From the NCBI RefSeq assembly GCF_002252705.1, contig NZ_NQLA01000002.1:1-64000 (forward strand): a stretch of 64,000 nt of DNA, read 5' to 3'. The notes beneath the pieces are model-generated. The model did no database searches. It had not been told where the DNA came from and worked only from the letters and a program-made list of their open reading frames with translations. This stretch comes from Vulcanococcus limneticus LL (GTDB lineage: Bacteria > Cyanobacteriota > Cyanobacteriia > PCC-6307 > Cyanobiaceae). Positions 48,775 through 57,907 of this stretch are shown here, piece after piece. The translations under genes were made by a program, and so were the position numbers. How positions within the stretch are numbered: position 1 is the first letter of the stretch; the number at the start of each line of letters is the position of its first letter.

Positions 48775-50862
48775 CTACCCAGGGCCAGAGGTCCAGTCAG
48801 CAAGGGGAGCGGGCCGGCCGAACAGGTAGCCCTGGCCCACCTGGCAGCCCATGGCCAGCAGCAGTTGGCGCTGCCCTTCGGTCTCGATGCCCTCGGCCAC
48901 CACCAGCAGGCCCAGCTCCTTGAACACCCGCACGAAGCCGCGGATCAAGGTGGCGCAACGAGGGTCGTCGTCGATCTGGCGGATGTACGACTGGTCCAGC
49001 TTGACGATGTCCACCGGCAGCTGGCTCAGCCAGGAGAGGCTGGAGTAGCCGGTGCCGAAGTCGTCGAGGGCGATGGTGACGCCCGCCTGCTTGAGGACCG
49101 AGAGATCGTGGAACGCCTGGGCGTGCTCCCGCAGCAGCACCGTCTCGGTGACCTCGATGCGCAGGCCGGCCAGATCCACGCCGGTGCGCTCCCGCTGCTC
49201 GAGCAGCTCCTGCACCAGCGTGGCCGTCTCCAGGTGGTAGGGACTCACGTTGATCGACATCTGCCAGGACTTGCCCTGGCGCTGCCAGTCCCGCAGGGTG
49301 TCGATGGCGCGGGAGAGCACCCAGCGCTCCATCGGCACGATCAGGCCGGTGCGCTCGGCCATGGGAATGAAGCGATCCGGCGGGATCAGATCGCCGTCAG
49401 AACCCTGGAGGCGCACCAGGGCCTCGGCCCCGAGGATCGTCCCGTCCTCCAGGTTCACGATCGGCTGGTAGTGGAGCAGCAGCCGATCGTGGCGCAGGCC
49501 CTGCTCCAGCTGCTGGCGCAGGCTCACGCTCGCCTGCACCGCCTGATCCACATCGGCGTCATAGACCGCCACCCCGTCACGGCCGGCCACTTTCACCTGA
49601 TACATGGTGAGATCAGCGCGGCGCATCAGCTCCTCGGCCGAGGTGCGGCCGTGGGTGCTCATCGCCACCCCCATGCTCATCGACAGCGACAGCTCCTCCC
49701 CGCCATGGCGCCAGGGCTCCGCCAGGCAGGCCTGCAGGCGCTGGGCCAGCTGCACCGCATCGTCCTCACTGGCCATGGTCTCCACCAGCACCACGAACTC
49801 ATCGCCACCCAGGCGGGCCAGGGTGTCATTGCTGCGCAGCACGGTCTGGAGGCGGCGCGTCAGTTCGAGCAGCAGGGCATCGCCGGTGGCGTGGCCGTAG
49901 CGATCGTTCACCTCCTTGAAGCGATCCAGATCGCAGAAGATCAGCGCCAGCAGGCCCGGACGGCGCTGCAGCCGGGCCAGGGCCAGATCCAGCCGCTCGG
50001 CCAGGCCACGCCGATTGGGCAGACCGGTGAGCGGATCACTGAGGGCCTGCTGGGCGAGCGCCTGCTCGCCGGCGCGGCGATCCGACACATCCCGCTGCAC
50101 CGAAACCCAATGGGTGAACCAGCCGTCGCTGTCGGCAAACGGCGCCACCTTGAGCTCAATCCAGTACGGATTGCCGGCGCGGTCATAGTTGAGTACCTCC
50201 ATGGTGGGGGACTCCCAGCGCCGCAGGGCCGCGCCGAACTCCGCCGTGACGGTGTGGTCGGTGTCAGGCCCCTGGAACAGCCGCGGGCTTCGGCCCAGCA
50301 CCTCCTCGCTGCTGAAACCCGTCTCGCGCAGCAGGGTCTCGTTGGCGTAAACAATGATCGGGCCCGGCCGGTCCATCGGCTCGGCCAGGGTGATCAACAG
50401 GGCGTCCTGGATCGTGTTGAGCAGGCCCTCGAAGAGCCGCAACCGCGGTTCGGTACTGGCCTCAGCCGCCGCCTGGGCCAGCAGGCCCACCCCCACGCCA
50501 TCATCGGTGCGGAACAGGCGCAGATTCAGCTGGCCCTGGGGCGACGGCAGATCCAGATCGAGGGGACCCTGCTCCAGATCGTCACGGTGGGTGGCGATCA
50601 GGTCGGCCAGCTCGGGCCACACCGCCGGCAGATGGGCCTGCTCCAGCTGCCCGGCGTGGCTGCCGAACAGGGCCCTTGCGGTGCGATCCAGGTGCAGCAC
50701 CGCAAGGGCGTCCGACACCAGCACCAGACCATCGCCCGGCAGCAGCAGGAAGCCGTGGCGTGAGGGATCCCAGCCGCGGCGGATGGGGGTTGGCGGGCGG
50801 GGTGTGATGGCGTGGGGATCAGGCGGTTGGGAAGCCACGTTGGCTGGCCCATCTGATGGCAC
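48775..50862 (-). CDS. PAS-GGDEF-EAL protein with both catalytic domains intact
   Basis: A 695-residue cytoplasmic c-di-GMP protein. A PAS-like N-terminal region (about 25-150), a PAS/PAC domain (about 155-270; FSSEEVLGRSPRLFQGPDTD, typical of flavin- or heme-free PAS_9 types), GGDEF (ARLGGDEFVVLVE, intact, with IFCDLDRFKEVNDRYGHATG upstream) and EAL (GAEALVRL, INVSPYHLE, IEVTETVLL, LDDFGTGYSSLS, AEGIE). Both synthesis and hydrolysis of c-di-GMP are possible. RLFQGPDTD resembles but does not match the NCRFLQ motif of LOV domains, so it is not a flavin photoreceptor. Convergent with the glycosyltransferase gene (8-base gap). Confidence 0.92.
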   Translation of the reverse strand: MPSDGPANVASQPPDPHAITPRPPTPIRRGWDPSRHGFLLLPGDGLVLVSDALAVLHLDRTARALFGSHAGQLEQAHLPAVWPELADLIATHRDDLEQGPLDLDLPSPQGQLNLRLFRTDDGVGVGLLAQAAAEASTEPRLRLFEGLLNTIQDALLITLAEPMDRPGPIIVYANETLLRETGFSSEEVLGRSPRLFQGPDTDHTVTAEFGAALRRWESPTMEVLNYDRAGNPYWIELKVAPFADSDGWFTHWVSVQRDVSDRRAGEQALAQQALSDPLTGLPNRRGLAERLDLALARLQRRPGLLALIFCDLDRFKEVNDRYGHATGDALLLELTRRLQTVLRSNDTLARLGGDEFVVLVETMASEDDAVQLAQRLQACLAEPWRHGGEELSLSMSMGVAMSTHGRTSAEELMRRADLTMYQVKVAGRDGVAVYDADVDQAVQASVSLRQQLEQGLRHDRLLLHYQPIVNLEDGTILGAEALVRLQGSDGDLIPPDRFIPMAERTGLIVPMERWVLSRAIDTLRDWQRQGKSWQMSINVSPYHLETATLVQELLEQRERTGVDLAGLRIEVTETVLLREHAQAFHDLSVLKQAGVTIALDDFGTGYSSLSWLSQLPVDIVKLDQSYIRQIDDDPRCATLIRGFVRVFKELGLLVVAEGIETEGQRQLLLAMGCQVGQGYLFGRPAPLADWTSGPG

Positions 50863-50911
50863 GGGCCCCAGATGCGTGCGCCCATTCTGAGGTCTGGTCC
50901 GCTAGGACCGC

Positions 50912-51769
50912 TCAGGCCGGCGTGCCACCCGTCCCCAGAGCTGCGGCGGCACCGGCGCCCACGGCCGGTGAGCCATTCACGGCCACCGGGATGCTGGGCA
51001 CCGGGAAGCCGTGGCGCCCCAGCACATCCACGATCAGGCGGTTGGTGTCGAAGTAGACCTGCCAGTAGTGCTTGGTGTGGGTGTAGGGGCGAACGGCCAG
51101 GCGCGGACCGCGCTCGCTGAACTCCAGGATCTCCACATCGGCGGGATGGCCCTCGGACTGGTTGGGGATCGACTTGAGGGCGTCCTTCAGCAGGGCAATG
51201 GCCTGGGGCACATCGGCCTTGTTGTCGAGCTGGGCCACCAGGTCCACCCGGCGGAAGGGATGGACAGAATAGTTCTGGATGTTGTCGCCGAACAGCTTGC
51301 CGTTCGGAATGATGTTGCGCACATTGTCAGGCGACTGGATCGAACTGACAAACATGCCGATTTCCTCAACTGTGCCGGTGACGCCGGCGGCGCTGATGAA
51401 GTCGCCCACGCTGAAGGGGCGGAACACTTGCAGGAAGACACCCGCGGCGAAGTTGCCGAGCATGCCGCTCCAGGCGGCGCCGATGGCCACGCCGGCACCG
51501 GCGAGCAGGGCGGCGAAGCTGGTGGTCTGGATGCCGAAGAAGCCCAGGATCGCCACCACGAGAATCACCCGCAGCACGGCCCCCAGCACATTCAGCAGAT
51601 AGCTGATGACGGTGGCATCGAGGCTGCTGTGCACCAGGCTGCGGCGCAGAATCCGCAGGGCAAGCTGAATCAGCCAGCCGCCCACGATCCAGAGGGCGAT
51701 CGCCCCCACGAGTTTGAATACGAAGGGAACAATCGTTTCGGCCACGATCGTGGGCGCACTGTCCAGCAC
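50912..51769 (-). CDS. mscS: Small-conductance mechanosensitive channel MscS
   Basis: A 285-residue inner-membrane channel that opens on hypo-osmotic tension. Three membrane helices (about 12-36, 55-80, 86-115). The pore helix TM3 is GAGVAIGAAWSGMLGNFAAG, with the alternating Ala/Gly packing typical of MscS, followed by VFRPFSVGDFISAAGVTGTV (beta domain) and NGKLFGDNIQNYSVHPFRRV. The C-terminal cytoplasmic part ends in a Gly/Ala-rich tail. Standalone gene. Confidence 0.95.
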   Translation of the reverse strand: MLDSAPTIVAETIVPFVFKLVGAIALWIVGGWLIQLALRILRRSLVHSSLDATVISYLLNVLGAVLRVILVVAILGFFGIQTTSFAALLAGAGVAIGAAWSGMLGNFAAGVFLQVFRPFSVGDFISAAGVTGTVEEIGMFVSSIQSPDNVRNIIPNGKLFGDNIQNYSVHPFRRVDLVAQLDNKADVPQAIALLKDALKSIPNQSEGHPADVEILEFSERGPRLAVRPYTHTKHYWQVYFDTNRLIVDVLGRHGFPVPSIPVAVNGSPAVGAGAAAALGTGGTPA

Positions 51770-51945
51770 AGAGAACTCCTCTTGAGGTAGAGCTATCTGA
51801 ACCGCTGCGACGGGACCTTGTCAACTCGACCACAAGGGACCCTGACTTGGTGTAATGCCGCAGCTGGGCTCCCTAGGATCGGCGACGGCGTTGCGGCGCC
51901 GGATCGATACCCAACTCCCTCCTCGCCCCTGCTGCGCCCTCGCCC

Positions 51946-52248
51946 ATGGCTGATCTGAAGCGCCTGGCTGTTCTGCCGCTGCCACTGTCACTGCCACTGT
52001 TGTCAGTGGTGGGGCTGGCCGCGCTGCTGGGGCCCCAGCCGGCCCGCGCCGGCCTGGGCGACAAGCTGCAGCAGTGGATCGATCGGCCCGGCTACCAGCG
52101 CAGCCAGTGCCTGGCCCTGCAGGAGGGCCGCCTCAGCTATCAGCAGGGCCTGGTCAAGCTGGGGATCGAACCCAGCACCCGCGCCAACGCCCACCTCTAT
52201 GCGCTCTGCCGCGAGGTGGGGGCGCCCTTCTTTGCCAGCGGCGGCTGA
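51946..52248 (+). CDS. Small secreted or lumenal hypothetical protein
   Basis: A 100-residue protein. Residues 1-34 look like a signal peptide ending in a consensus signal-peptidase I site (QPARA, then GLGDKL). The mature part, about 66 residues, contains two cysteines (SQCLALQEG and YALCREVG) that could form a disulfide outside the cytoplasm. No family recognised. Convergent with yccF. Confidence 0.7.
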   Translation: MADLKRLAVLPLPLSLPLLSVVGLAALLGPQPARAGLGDKLQQWIDRPGYQRSQCLALQEGRLSYQQGLVKLGIEPSTRANAHLYALCREVGAPFFASGG

Positions 52249-52296
52249 GATCTGCGCCAGCTGACGGCAGCGGAACCCCGTCGTCGCTGGCGCCGC

Positions 52297-52707
52297 CTAC
52301 CGGCTGCTCTCCAGTGGCACCACCGCCATGCCCACCGGCGCCAGGGCAATCAGGGCCAGCTTGAGGTGCTGGATGCCGAAGGGGATGCCGATGATCGTCA
52401 CGAAGCAGGCCAGGGCCGAGCTGAGGTGGCCTATCGCCAGCCACCAGCCGGCCAGCACGAACCAGATCACGTTGCCCACCAGGCCCAGGGGGCCGGTGCC
52501 GAGATCGCCACGGCCCCTGAGCTCGCGGCGGCTCACCGCCTCCTGTCCAAAGGGCCAGAAGGAGAAGTTGCCGATCACGAAACAGGCCCGGGCCCAGGGC
52601 AGTCCCACGATCGTGATGGCGGCCACCAGCCCGGCCAGCCACCAGCCCAGGCCCATCAGCAGACCGCCGCAGACGAACCAGATGACGTTGGCGAGAAAGC
52701 GAAGCAT
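52297..52707 (-). CDS. yccF: YccF-family inner membrane protein
   Basis: A 136-residue protein of the YccF (DUF307) family with tandem membrane repeats. LANVIWFVCGGLLMGLGWWL and ITIVGLPWARACFVIGNFSF in the first repeat are echoed by GNVIWFVLAGWWLAIGHLSS and VTIIGIPFGIQHLKLALIAL in the second. The ATG at 52707 fits the family start; the longer frame to 52806 is not conserved-looking. Function is unknown. Confidence 0.92.
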   Translation of the reverse strand: MLRFLANVIWFVCGGLLMGLGWWLAGLVAAITIVGLPWARACFVIGNFSFWPFGQEAVSRRELRGRGDLGTGPLGLVGNVIWFVLAGWWLAIGHLSSALACFVTIIGIPFGIQHLKLALIALAPVGMAVVPLESSR

Positions 52708-52803
52708 GGGGGCGGCGGGCCTGCGCTGAGGATCAGCGTAGGAAGGCCAAAGAAGGCCGCCCAGTGGGAACCGTACCGGCCGGGTGCGCAGAACCCGCCA
52801 AGA

Positions 52804-52843
52804 CAAAAGCCGCCTGCGGAGCGGAGGCTCCTGCAGGCGGCTT
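52804..52843 (-). terminator. Terminator of the short HLIP gene
   Basis: AAGCCGCCTGC (52807-52817) and GCAGGCGGCTT (52833-52843) are perfect 11-bp complements. On the minus strand the hairpin is followed by TTTTGT. It ends the transcript of the HLIP gene at 52876-53022. Confidence 0.8.
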
Positions 52844-52875
52844 GGGGGGTGGGCCGCTCAGGCCCAGGGCCGGAT

Positions 52876-53022
52876 TCAGCCGAGGCCGATCTGGGTGAGG
52901 ATGCCCTGGCCGGTCAGCAGCTCGGTGCCCAGGCCGATCACGAAGCCGAGCATGGCCAGGCGACCGTTCCAGGTTTCGGCGAAGGCCACGAAACCGAAGC
53001 GGGAGGAGGTGGAGTCAGCCAT
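52876..53022 (-). CDS. Short high-light-inducible protein (48 residues)
   Basis: The minus-strand ATG at 53022 gives MADSTSSRFGFVAFAETWNG followed by RLAMLGFVIGLGTELLTGQG and a short ILTQIGLG end. The ExxNGRxAMxGF chlorophyll-binding motif appears as ETWNGRLAMLGF. The TGQGIL...QIGL tail is shared with the HLIP at 32935, so the two are clear paralogues. It has its own terminator downstream and a moderately AT-rich upstream region (about 53035-53075). Confidence 0.93.
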   Translation of the reverse strand: MADSTSSRFGFVAFAETWNGRLAMLGFVIGLGTELLTGQGILTQIGLG

Positions 53023-53476
53023 GGAGGAGGTGGGTTACGAAACTTGAAGTGAGCGTAACACCTTGTTAAGACGGCGGGATGTGTCCGTCGATGCCGTTGG
53101 GCCTTGGGCTTGGGTTCCGGGGCCGTACCGGCTAGCGCGGCCTGGCGAGCTGGGGGGGGCGGAGGGTGCCTGGTGCCCCGCGGCAGTTCCCCCCAGTGCG
53201 GGAGACAGCGTGGATTTGGAATGGGCCCTGCGATCGCCTGGGGCACCGTGCGCATGGTGCTGATCGTGGTGGCAACGGTGGTGCTGCTGCCGCCAGGTGG
53301 CACCCAGCGCAAGCCCTGAGGCCCAGGTAACGGCGCAGGTCAGCAGCGGGCCCCGCTTCATGGGGGAATGCAACGACTGGTTTGGCTCCATGACATTGGG
53401 ATTCACGGGCCACCGGGCTTGGCTATTCAGGCTGTGGATGGCCCTGCCAACCCCGGCGGGCCACGGGAGAAGCGCC
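53023..53476. other. Intergenic stretch with HLIP promoter region
   Basis: About 450 bases between the divergent HLIP and AraC-type genes. The first 60 bases are AT-richer and probably carry the HLIP promoter (GTTAAGA near 53064). One very short open frame at 53221-53319 is listed separately. Nothing else was recognised. Confidence 0.4.
53221..53319 (+). CDS. Possible 32-residue membrane peptide
   Basis: ATG at 53221 opens MGPAIAWGTVRMVLIVVATV followed by VLLPPGGTQRKP: one hydrophobic helix with a basic end. GGA lies immediately upstream of the ATG, too close for a good ribosome binding site. Size and composition suit a small membrane protein, but there is no independent support. Confidence 0.28.
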   Translation: MGPAIAWGTVRMVLIVVATVVLLPPGGTQRKP

Positions 53477-54223
53477 ATGGCACCAGGCCCCACCAGCAAC
53501 CGCTCCAGCGGTTCCCGGCCGAGCGGCTCGCGCGCCGGTGGCACGCCGGCCAACAGCTCCCGCTCCAGCGGGACGCGCTCCAGCGGCGAGCGCAGCAGCG
53601 GCGGCCATGGCCGCTCCCTCGGCTCGGGGGCCGGCCAGCGCGGTCCAAACGAGGCGCCCCGGGGCCCGGCCGGGGACAGCCCCACCGGGGACGGCGCCGG
53701 CTGCGGGGCAGAACCCAGCCGGCGCCGCAGCCAGGAGATCGTGGCGGGGGCTACCCGCTACTTCGAAGCCCACTACGGCGAGCCGATCGCCCCCACCGAC
53801 GTGGCCCGGCACCTCGGCATCTCCGAGAGCTGCCTGGCAAGCAGCTTCGATGAGTGCCGACGCCGCACGCCCTTTCAGGCCCTGGAGAGCTTCCGGCTGG
53901 CCCAGCTGTTCCAGCGCGTGCGGGAGCACCCCACCGACTCCCTGGCGACCCAGGTGCGCCAGTGCGGCCTGCCAGCGCTGGCCCGCACCGATCGCCTGTT
54001 CGAGGCCAACTTCGGCATCGGCCTGGCCCCGTTCCGCCACACCAGCCGCCGCGCCGCCGAAGACCGGGCCTTCCGTATCGAGCATCCCGGCCCGGAGGAC
54101 CTGGTGGTCCCCCCGGACGGTGGCCGCCTTGGCGGGGATCAGGCCACCCCGTTAGCGCGGAACCAGGCCAGCAGCCGCTGCCAACCCTCGGCGGCCTCCC
54201 GGGCTCGGAAGGTGGGCCGGTAG
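53477..54223 (+). CDS. AraC-family DNA-binding protein with low-complexity N-terminus
   Basis: The conserved part is an AraC-type double helix-turn-helix: [20 protein letters not shown], then [18 protein letters not shown] (first HTH) and the second unit around [20 protein letters not shown]. The preceding 80 residues are a Ser/Gly/Arg low-complexity stretch ([13 protein letters not shown]-like) instead of a sensor domain. The start is uncertain: ATG 53477 is used, and the frame is open to 53297. The last 28 codons run into the 3' end of the convergent broken hydrolase gene, so the original stop may have been lost. Confidence 0.7.
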   Translation: MAPGPTSNRSSGSRPSGSRAGGTPANSSRSSGTRSSGERSSGGHGRSLGSGAGQRGPNEAPRGPAGDSPTGDGAGCGAEPSRRRSQEIVAGATRYFEAHYGEPIAPTDVARHLGISESCLASSFDECRRRTPFQALESFRLAQLFQRVREHPTDSLATQVRQCGLPALARTDRLFEANFGIGLAPFRHTSRRAAEDRAFRIEHPGPEDLVVPPDGGRLGGDQATPLARNQASSRCQPSAASRARKVGR

Positions 54224-54652
54224 TCGGCGTGGAAGCCATGGGGCGCCTCGGGGAACACCACGATCTCGCTGCGGCTGCCGGCGTCCTTGAGGGCCTGCTG
54301 CATCCGCCTCACCGACTCCAGCGGAATGCCGACGTCCTGGCCGCCATAGAGACCCAGCGTTGTGGGCCGCGTAGAGCCAGGTGATCCGACCGCCCCAGCA
54401 GAAGCCCGTGATGCCGAGCCGTTGGGTGTCACCGCCCCCCTGGCGGCCGGCCCAGACCAGCGTGGCATCGAGATCCTTGAGCACCTGGGCGTCGGGCACC
54501 TGGGCCACCACCGGCAGGATCGCCTCAATGCTGGCTAGGGCGCTCACATCCCCCTGGCGCTCGAACAGGCTGGGGGCGATGGCCAGGTAGCCGGCGCGGG
54601 CCAGGCGGCGGCACACGTCCTGGATGTGGGCGTGCACACCGAAGATCTCCAG
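54139..54652 (-). pseudogene. Dienelactone hydrolase, truncated and frameshifted
   Basis: Two minus-strand frames each carry half of a dienelactone hydrolase. The first has [20 protein letters not shown] and [19 protein letters not shown] with the nucleophile Cys of GxCxGG. The second has [20 protein letters not shown] and [16 protein letters not shown] with the catalytic Asp and His. The switch of frame occurs near 54370 and about 60 residues normally between these motifs are missing; the N-terminal segment before EIFGV is also absent. The gene is therefore inactive. Confidence 0.8.
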
Positions 54653-54783
54653 CTCACGGCGGCCCAGGGCGAGGGGCGACGCGGCGGCTCGGGGGGAACG
54701 GAATGGAGCGGGGATGGTACGGAGAGAAGGGGGGACGGGAGCAGCTGCGCGTCTTCAGGCAGGGCGGAAGCGGCTGCAGCCGC

Positions 54784-55209
54784 TCAGGCGGCGAGGGCCC
54801 GCCAGGCCGGCAGCAGGGCGCCGGGCACCCGGCGCGGCAGGTAGTCGCGCGGGTCGCTGGGGCCGTGGCGCAGCACCGCATTGACCACCACCGCCGGCGT
54901 GCGGCCGCGGTTGATGGCGCCATGGGGCACGCCCGGGGGAATGCACACCCACGAGGCCTCGTCCTCCCGCAGGCGGATGCGGCGCAGGTGGCGGTCCTCC
55001 AGCACCACCAGGTCGATGGCGCCGCGCAGCACCATCAACTGGTCGGTCTGGCGGCGGTGGCAGAACAGCTCACAGGACTGGTCCGGCGAGATTTCGGCGA
55101 TCAGGGTCTCGTCGCTGGGGCGGGGCGCCGAAAACAGGGCATGGCCCGACCTGGAGCGCTCCAAGGGCAGGATCTCGACCCGCCGGGGGCGGGAGACGGA
55201 ACGGGACAT
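54784..55209 (-). CDS. Cupin-fold protein (sugar-epimerase-like)
   Basis: A 141-residue single-domain cupin. SCELFCHRRQTDQLMVLRGA and VCIPPGVPHGAINRGRTPAV hold the two cupin motif regions; IPPGVPHG is the classical second-motif signature also seen in dTDP-4-dehydrorhamnose 3,5-epimerase-like proteins. The start is the ATG at 55209. Metal-binding histidines are only partly preserved (CHRR, PHG). Exact role unknown. Confidence 0.78.
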   Translation of the reverse strand: MSRSVSRPRRVEILPLERSRSGHALFSAPRPSDETLIAEISPDQSCELFCHRRQTDQLMVLRGAIDLVVLEDRHLRRIRLREDEASWVCIPPGVPHGAINRGRTPAVVVNAVLRHGPSDPRDYLPRRVPGALLPAWRALAA

Positions 55210-55474
55210 CACAGCAATGGCAAGTGCGTGAACATTCGCGACGAAATCCAGCGACGGTCGTGCGATCCGTCACTGATCGGAGCCGCCTGTCAGGAAGTCC
55301 ACGTACCGGAGCCGGCGACGGCTGCAACCAGCCGGGTGTGACCCGCCCAACGCGACCTGCCCATCACGACCTGGCCCAAGCGACCTGACAAAGCAACCAG
55401 GCAAGCAATGGGGCTGGCTGGCTGCCTAGCGTCGTGGCCTTGCCAGCCAGGGCGTCCACCGCCTTCCAACGCCG

Positions 55475-57481
55475 ATGCGGTTGCCCTGGGCGGTGCTGCT
55501 GCTCACCCTGCTGGGGGGCCGCTACCTGGCCTGGCGCCTGGGCAGCACCCTGAACCTCGACAGCTCACTGGCGGCGGGCCTGAGCCTGGTGATGCTGCTG
55601 GCGGAGCTGGCGCTACTGATCACGGCCTTTCTGCAGCTCTGGTTCACCCTGGCGCCCGATCCCGGCATCGCCGCCCTGGCCGAGCGAGCCGCCGCCGAGC
55701 TGGAGCAACGCCGACGCCTGGATCCTGGCGCGCTGCCGGCGGTGGATGTGCTGGTGCCCAGCTACGGCGAGCCGCTCGAGCTGATCGGCCGCTGCCTGCG
55801 TGGTTGCCGGGCGATCGACTACCCCAAGGTCACCGTGTGGCTACTGGATGACAGCAGCCGGCCGGAACTGGAGCGGCTGTGCACCGCACTGGGCTGCCGC
55901 TACCTGGCCCGCGAGCAACGCGAGCACGCCAAGGCCGGCAACCTCAACCACGCCCTGCCCCATCTCGATGGGGACCTGCTGGCGGTGTTTGACGCCGACG
56001 TGGTGCCCCAGACCTCCTTTCTGGCCCGCACCGCCGGCCTGTTCGTCGATCCGGCCGTGGGCTTCGTGCAGACGCCCCAGAGCTACATGAACGCCGATCC
56101 GGTGATCCGCAACCTGCGGCTCGAGCGCTGGCTCATGCCTGACGAGGAGACCTTCTACCGCTGGGTGGAGCCGGTACGCCAGGGGCTGAATGCCGTGGTG
56201 TGCGCCGGCACCTCGTTCGTGATGCGTCGCTCGGCCCTGCTGCAGGTGGGGGGATTTGAGACCGGCACCCCCTCGGAAGACCTGGCCACCGGCATCCGCC
56301 TGGCTGCCGCCGGCTACCGCAACCTGTTCGTGGGCGAGAAGCTCAGCGCCGGCCTGGCCCCCTTCACCCTGGCGGCGATGGCGCGGCAACGCTGCCGCTG
56401 GGCGAGCGGCACCCTGCAGACCCTGCGCACCGGCGCCAGTCCGTTCACGATTCCCGGCCTGAAACCACTGCAGCGGCTGGCCTTCCTGGAGGGGATCCTG
56501 CACTGGTGCAACGTGCTGCCCCAGCTGCTGTTGCTGCTGATGCCCCTGAGCATCGGCGTGCTGGGGGTGGCCCCGCTGCGGGTGAGTGGCGACGGGCTGC
56601 TGCTCTATGCCCTGCCCTTCTATGGAGTGCAACTTCTGCTGGCCCGCTGGTTCAGCGGCCAGGCCCGCACGGCCCTGCTGCCGGAGCTCTACCGCTGGGT
56701 GTTCCTGGTGCCCCTGGCCGCCGCGGTGGTGGGCACGCTGCTGGGCAAGCCCCAGCGCTTCCGCGTCACCCCCAAGGCCCCGACCGCCGGCCGCCGGCTC
56801 GGAGCCGAACGGCGCCTGCTCCTGCCCCTGCTGGCCCTGCTCAGCCTGCAGCTGGTGAGTGTCCTGAACCTGCTGCCCCGGGGCGGCCTGGCGCTGGCAC
56901 CGATCTCTACGGCCACCCTGGCCCTGGGGCTGGTGTGGGCCGGCTTCAACGCCGTGCTGCTGCTGCTGGCAATCCGCACCTGCTGGGACCGGGGCGGCGG
57001 CGACGGCACGCCCTGGTTTGCCGTGGATCGGCCCGGCGCGCTGCAGGGAGATGGGGGAGATCGTGAGCTGGCGGTGCGGGTGGGGGCGATCAGCGCGGAG
57101 GGGGTGGAGCTGGAGCTGGCAGCGGCGGCAGCAGCCCAAGGGCAGCCTCGATCGGCCGAGGGGATCTCCATTGCGCTGCCGGGCCATGCCACACCCCTGC
57201 CCCTGCGCCTGGAGGCCCGCCGGGGCCGACGCCTCGGAGCCCACTGGGGCGAGCTCAGTGCCGAGCAGCGGGATCGGCTGGAGCACCAGCTCTACCGGCA
57301 GAGCGGACTGTGGCCCCAGCGCCAGGCCCCGTTCGAGCCGCTGGCCCTGCTGGCGGTGCTGCGGCGGCTGCTGCAGCCGATCGCAGCGGAGGGCTGGTTT
57401 GCACGCAGCCTGCTGCCCCAGGCCAGTCCCGCTGACCTCGCCCGATCGCCGCACCCGACCCCGGCCAGCGGCGGCCGATAA
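55475..57481 (+). CDS. Cellulose-synthase-like glycosyltransferase with degenerate PilZ-like tail
   Basis: A 668-residue processive family 2 glycosyltransferase of the BcsA type. Two N-terminal membrane helices, then the GT domain: VDVLVPSYGEPLELIGRCLR, LLDDSSRPELERL (first Asp), VFDADVVPQTSF (DxD), GTPSEDLATGIRL (catalytic Asp) and RQRCRWASGTLQTLR (QxxRW). Four or more C-terminal helices form the polysaccharide channel. The last 140 residues resemble PilZ (GAISAEGVELEL keeps the S-x-x-G) but the RxxxR c-di-GMP-binding motif is not seen. Product could be cellulose or a related beta-glucan. No BcsB/C partners nearby. Confidence 0.88.
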   Translation: MRLPWAVLLLTLLGGRYLAWRLGSTLNLDSSLAAGLSLVMLLAELALLITAFLQLWFTLAPDPGIAALAERAAAELEQRRRLDPGALPAVDVLVPSYGEPLELIGRCLRGCRAIDYPKVTVWLLDDSSRPELERLCTALGCRYLAREQREHAKAGNLNHALPHLDGDLLAVFDADVVPQTSFLARTAGLFVDPAVGFVQTPQSYMNADPVIRNLRLERWLMPDEETFYRWVEPVRQGLNAVVCAGTSFVMRRSALLQVGGFETGTPSEDLATGIRLAAAGYRNLFVGEKLSAGLAPFTLAAMARQRCRWASGTLQTLRTGASPFTIPGLKPLQRLAFLEGILHWCNVLPQLLLLLMPLSIGVLGVAPLRVSGDGLLLYALPFYGVQLLLARWFSGQARTALLPELYRWVFLVPLAAAVVGTLLGKPQRFRVTPKAPTAGRRLGAERRLLLPLLALLSLQLVSVLNLLPRGGLALAPISTATLALGLVWAGFNAVLLLLAIRTCWDRGGGDGTPWFAVDRPGALQGDGGDRELAVRVGAISAEGVELELAAAAAAQGQPRSAEGISIALPGHATPLPLRLEARRGRRLGAHWGELSAEQRDRLEHQLYRQSGLWPQRQAPFEPLALLAVLRRLLQPIAAEGWFARSLLPQASPADLARSPHPTPASGGR

Positions 57482-57562
57482 CAAAGCACTCCAGCTGGGA
57501 TGACAAGCCCAGCTGTGCTGGCAACAGTGCTGTGTCGCCTTTGCCCCCACGGGGATTGCACC

Positions 57563-57877
57563 ATGAACGCCTACATCGAGGCCTGGAAGCGCTCCTTCGA
57601 CTACACCGGCCGCAGCAGCCGCCCCGACTACTGGCTGTTCGTGCTGGTGAACATCATCGTGATCGTGGTGCTGGCCTTGATCGGGGGCAAGGTGGAGGCG
57701 ATCCAGCCCCTGGTCACGCTCTACACGGTGGCCCAGATCGTGCCGCACCTGCCCGTGACCGTGCGGCGCCTGCGCGATGCCGGCAAGGAATGGCCCTGGA
57801 TCTTCATCGGCCTGGTGCCGGTGATCGGTGGCATCTGGCTGATCGTGCTGCTGGCCCTGCCCACCGTTACAGGTTGA
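57563..57877 (+). CDS. DUF805 membrane protein
   Basis: A 104-residue DUF805 protein: YIEAWKRSFDYTGRSSRPDY at the N-terminus, then three hydrophobic helices (LFVLVNIIVIVVLALIGG, an interrupted central one, and IFIGLVPVIGGIWLIVLL), with RRLRDAGKEWPW before the last. Family function is unknown. The ATG at 57563 is preferred over the open frame to 57500. Confidence 0.9.
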   Translation: MNAYIEAWKRSFDYTGRSSRPDYWLFVLVNIIVIVVLALIGGKVEAIQPLVTLYTVAQIVPHLPVTVRRLRDAGKEWPWIFIGLVPVIGGIWLIVLLALPTVTG

Positions 57878-57907
57878 GCGGTGCGAGGCTGAGCGGCCCG
57901 TGGCCGC

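Noticed and set aside
50232-50300. Possible LOV photoreceptor in the GGDEF-EAL protein at 48775
   Set aside because: The segment reads PRLFQGPDTD; the flavin-binding cysteine of the NCRFLQ motif is replaced, so photochemistry is not expected.
54241-54784. Plus-strand frames around 54624-54884 as a gene
   Set aside because: They are Gly/Arg/Ala-rich and antisense to the hydrolase remnant and cupin gene, with no motif.
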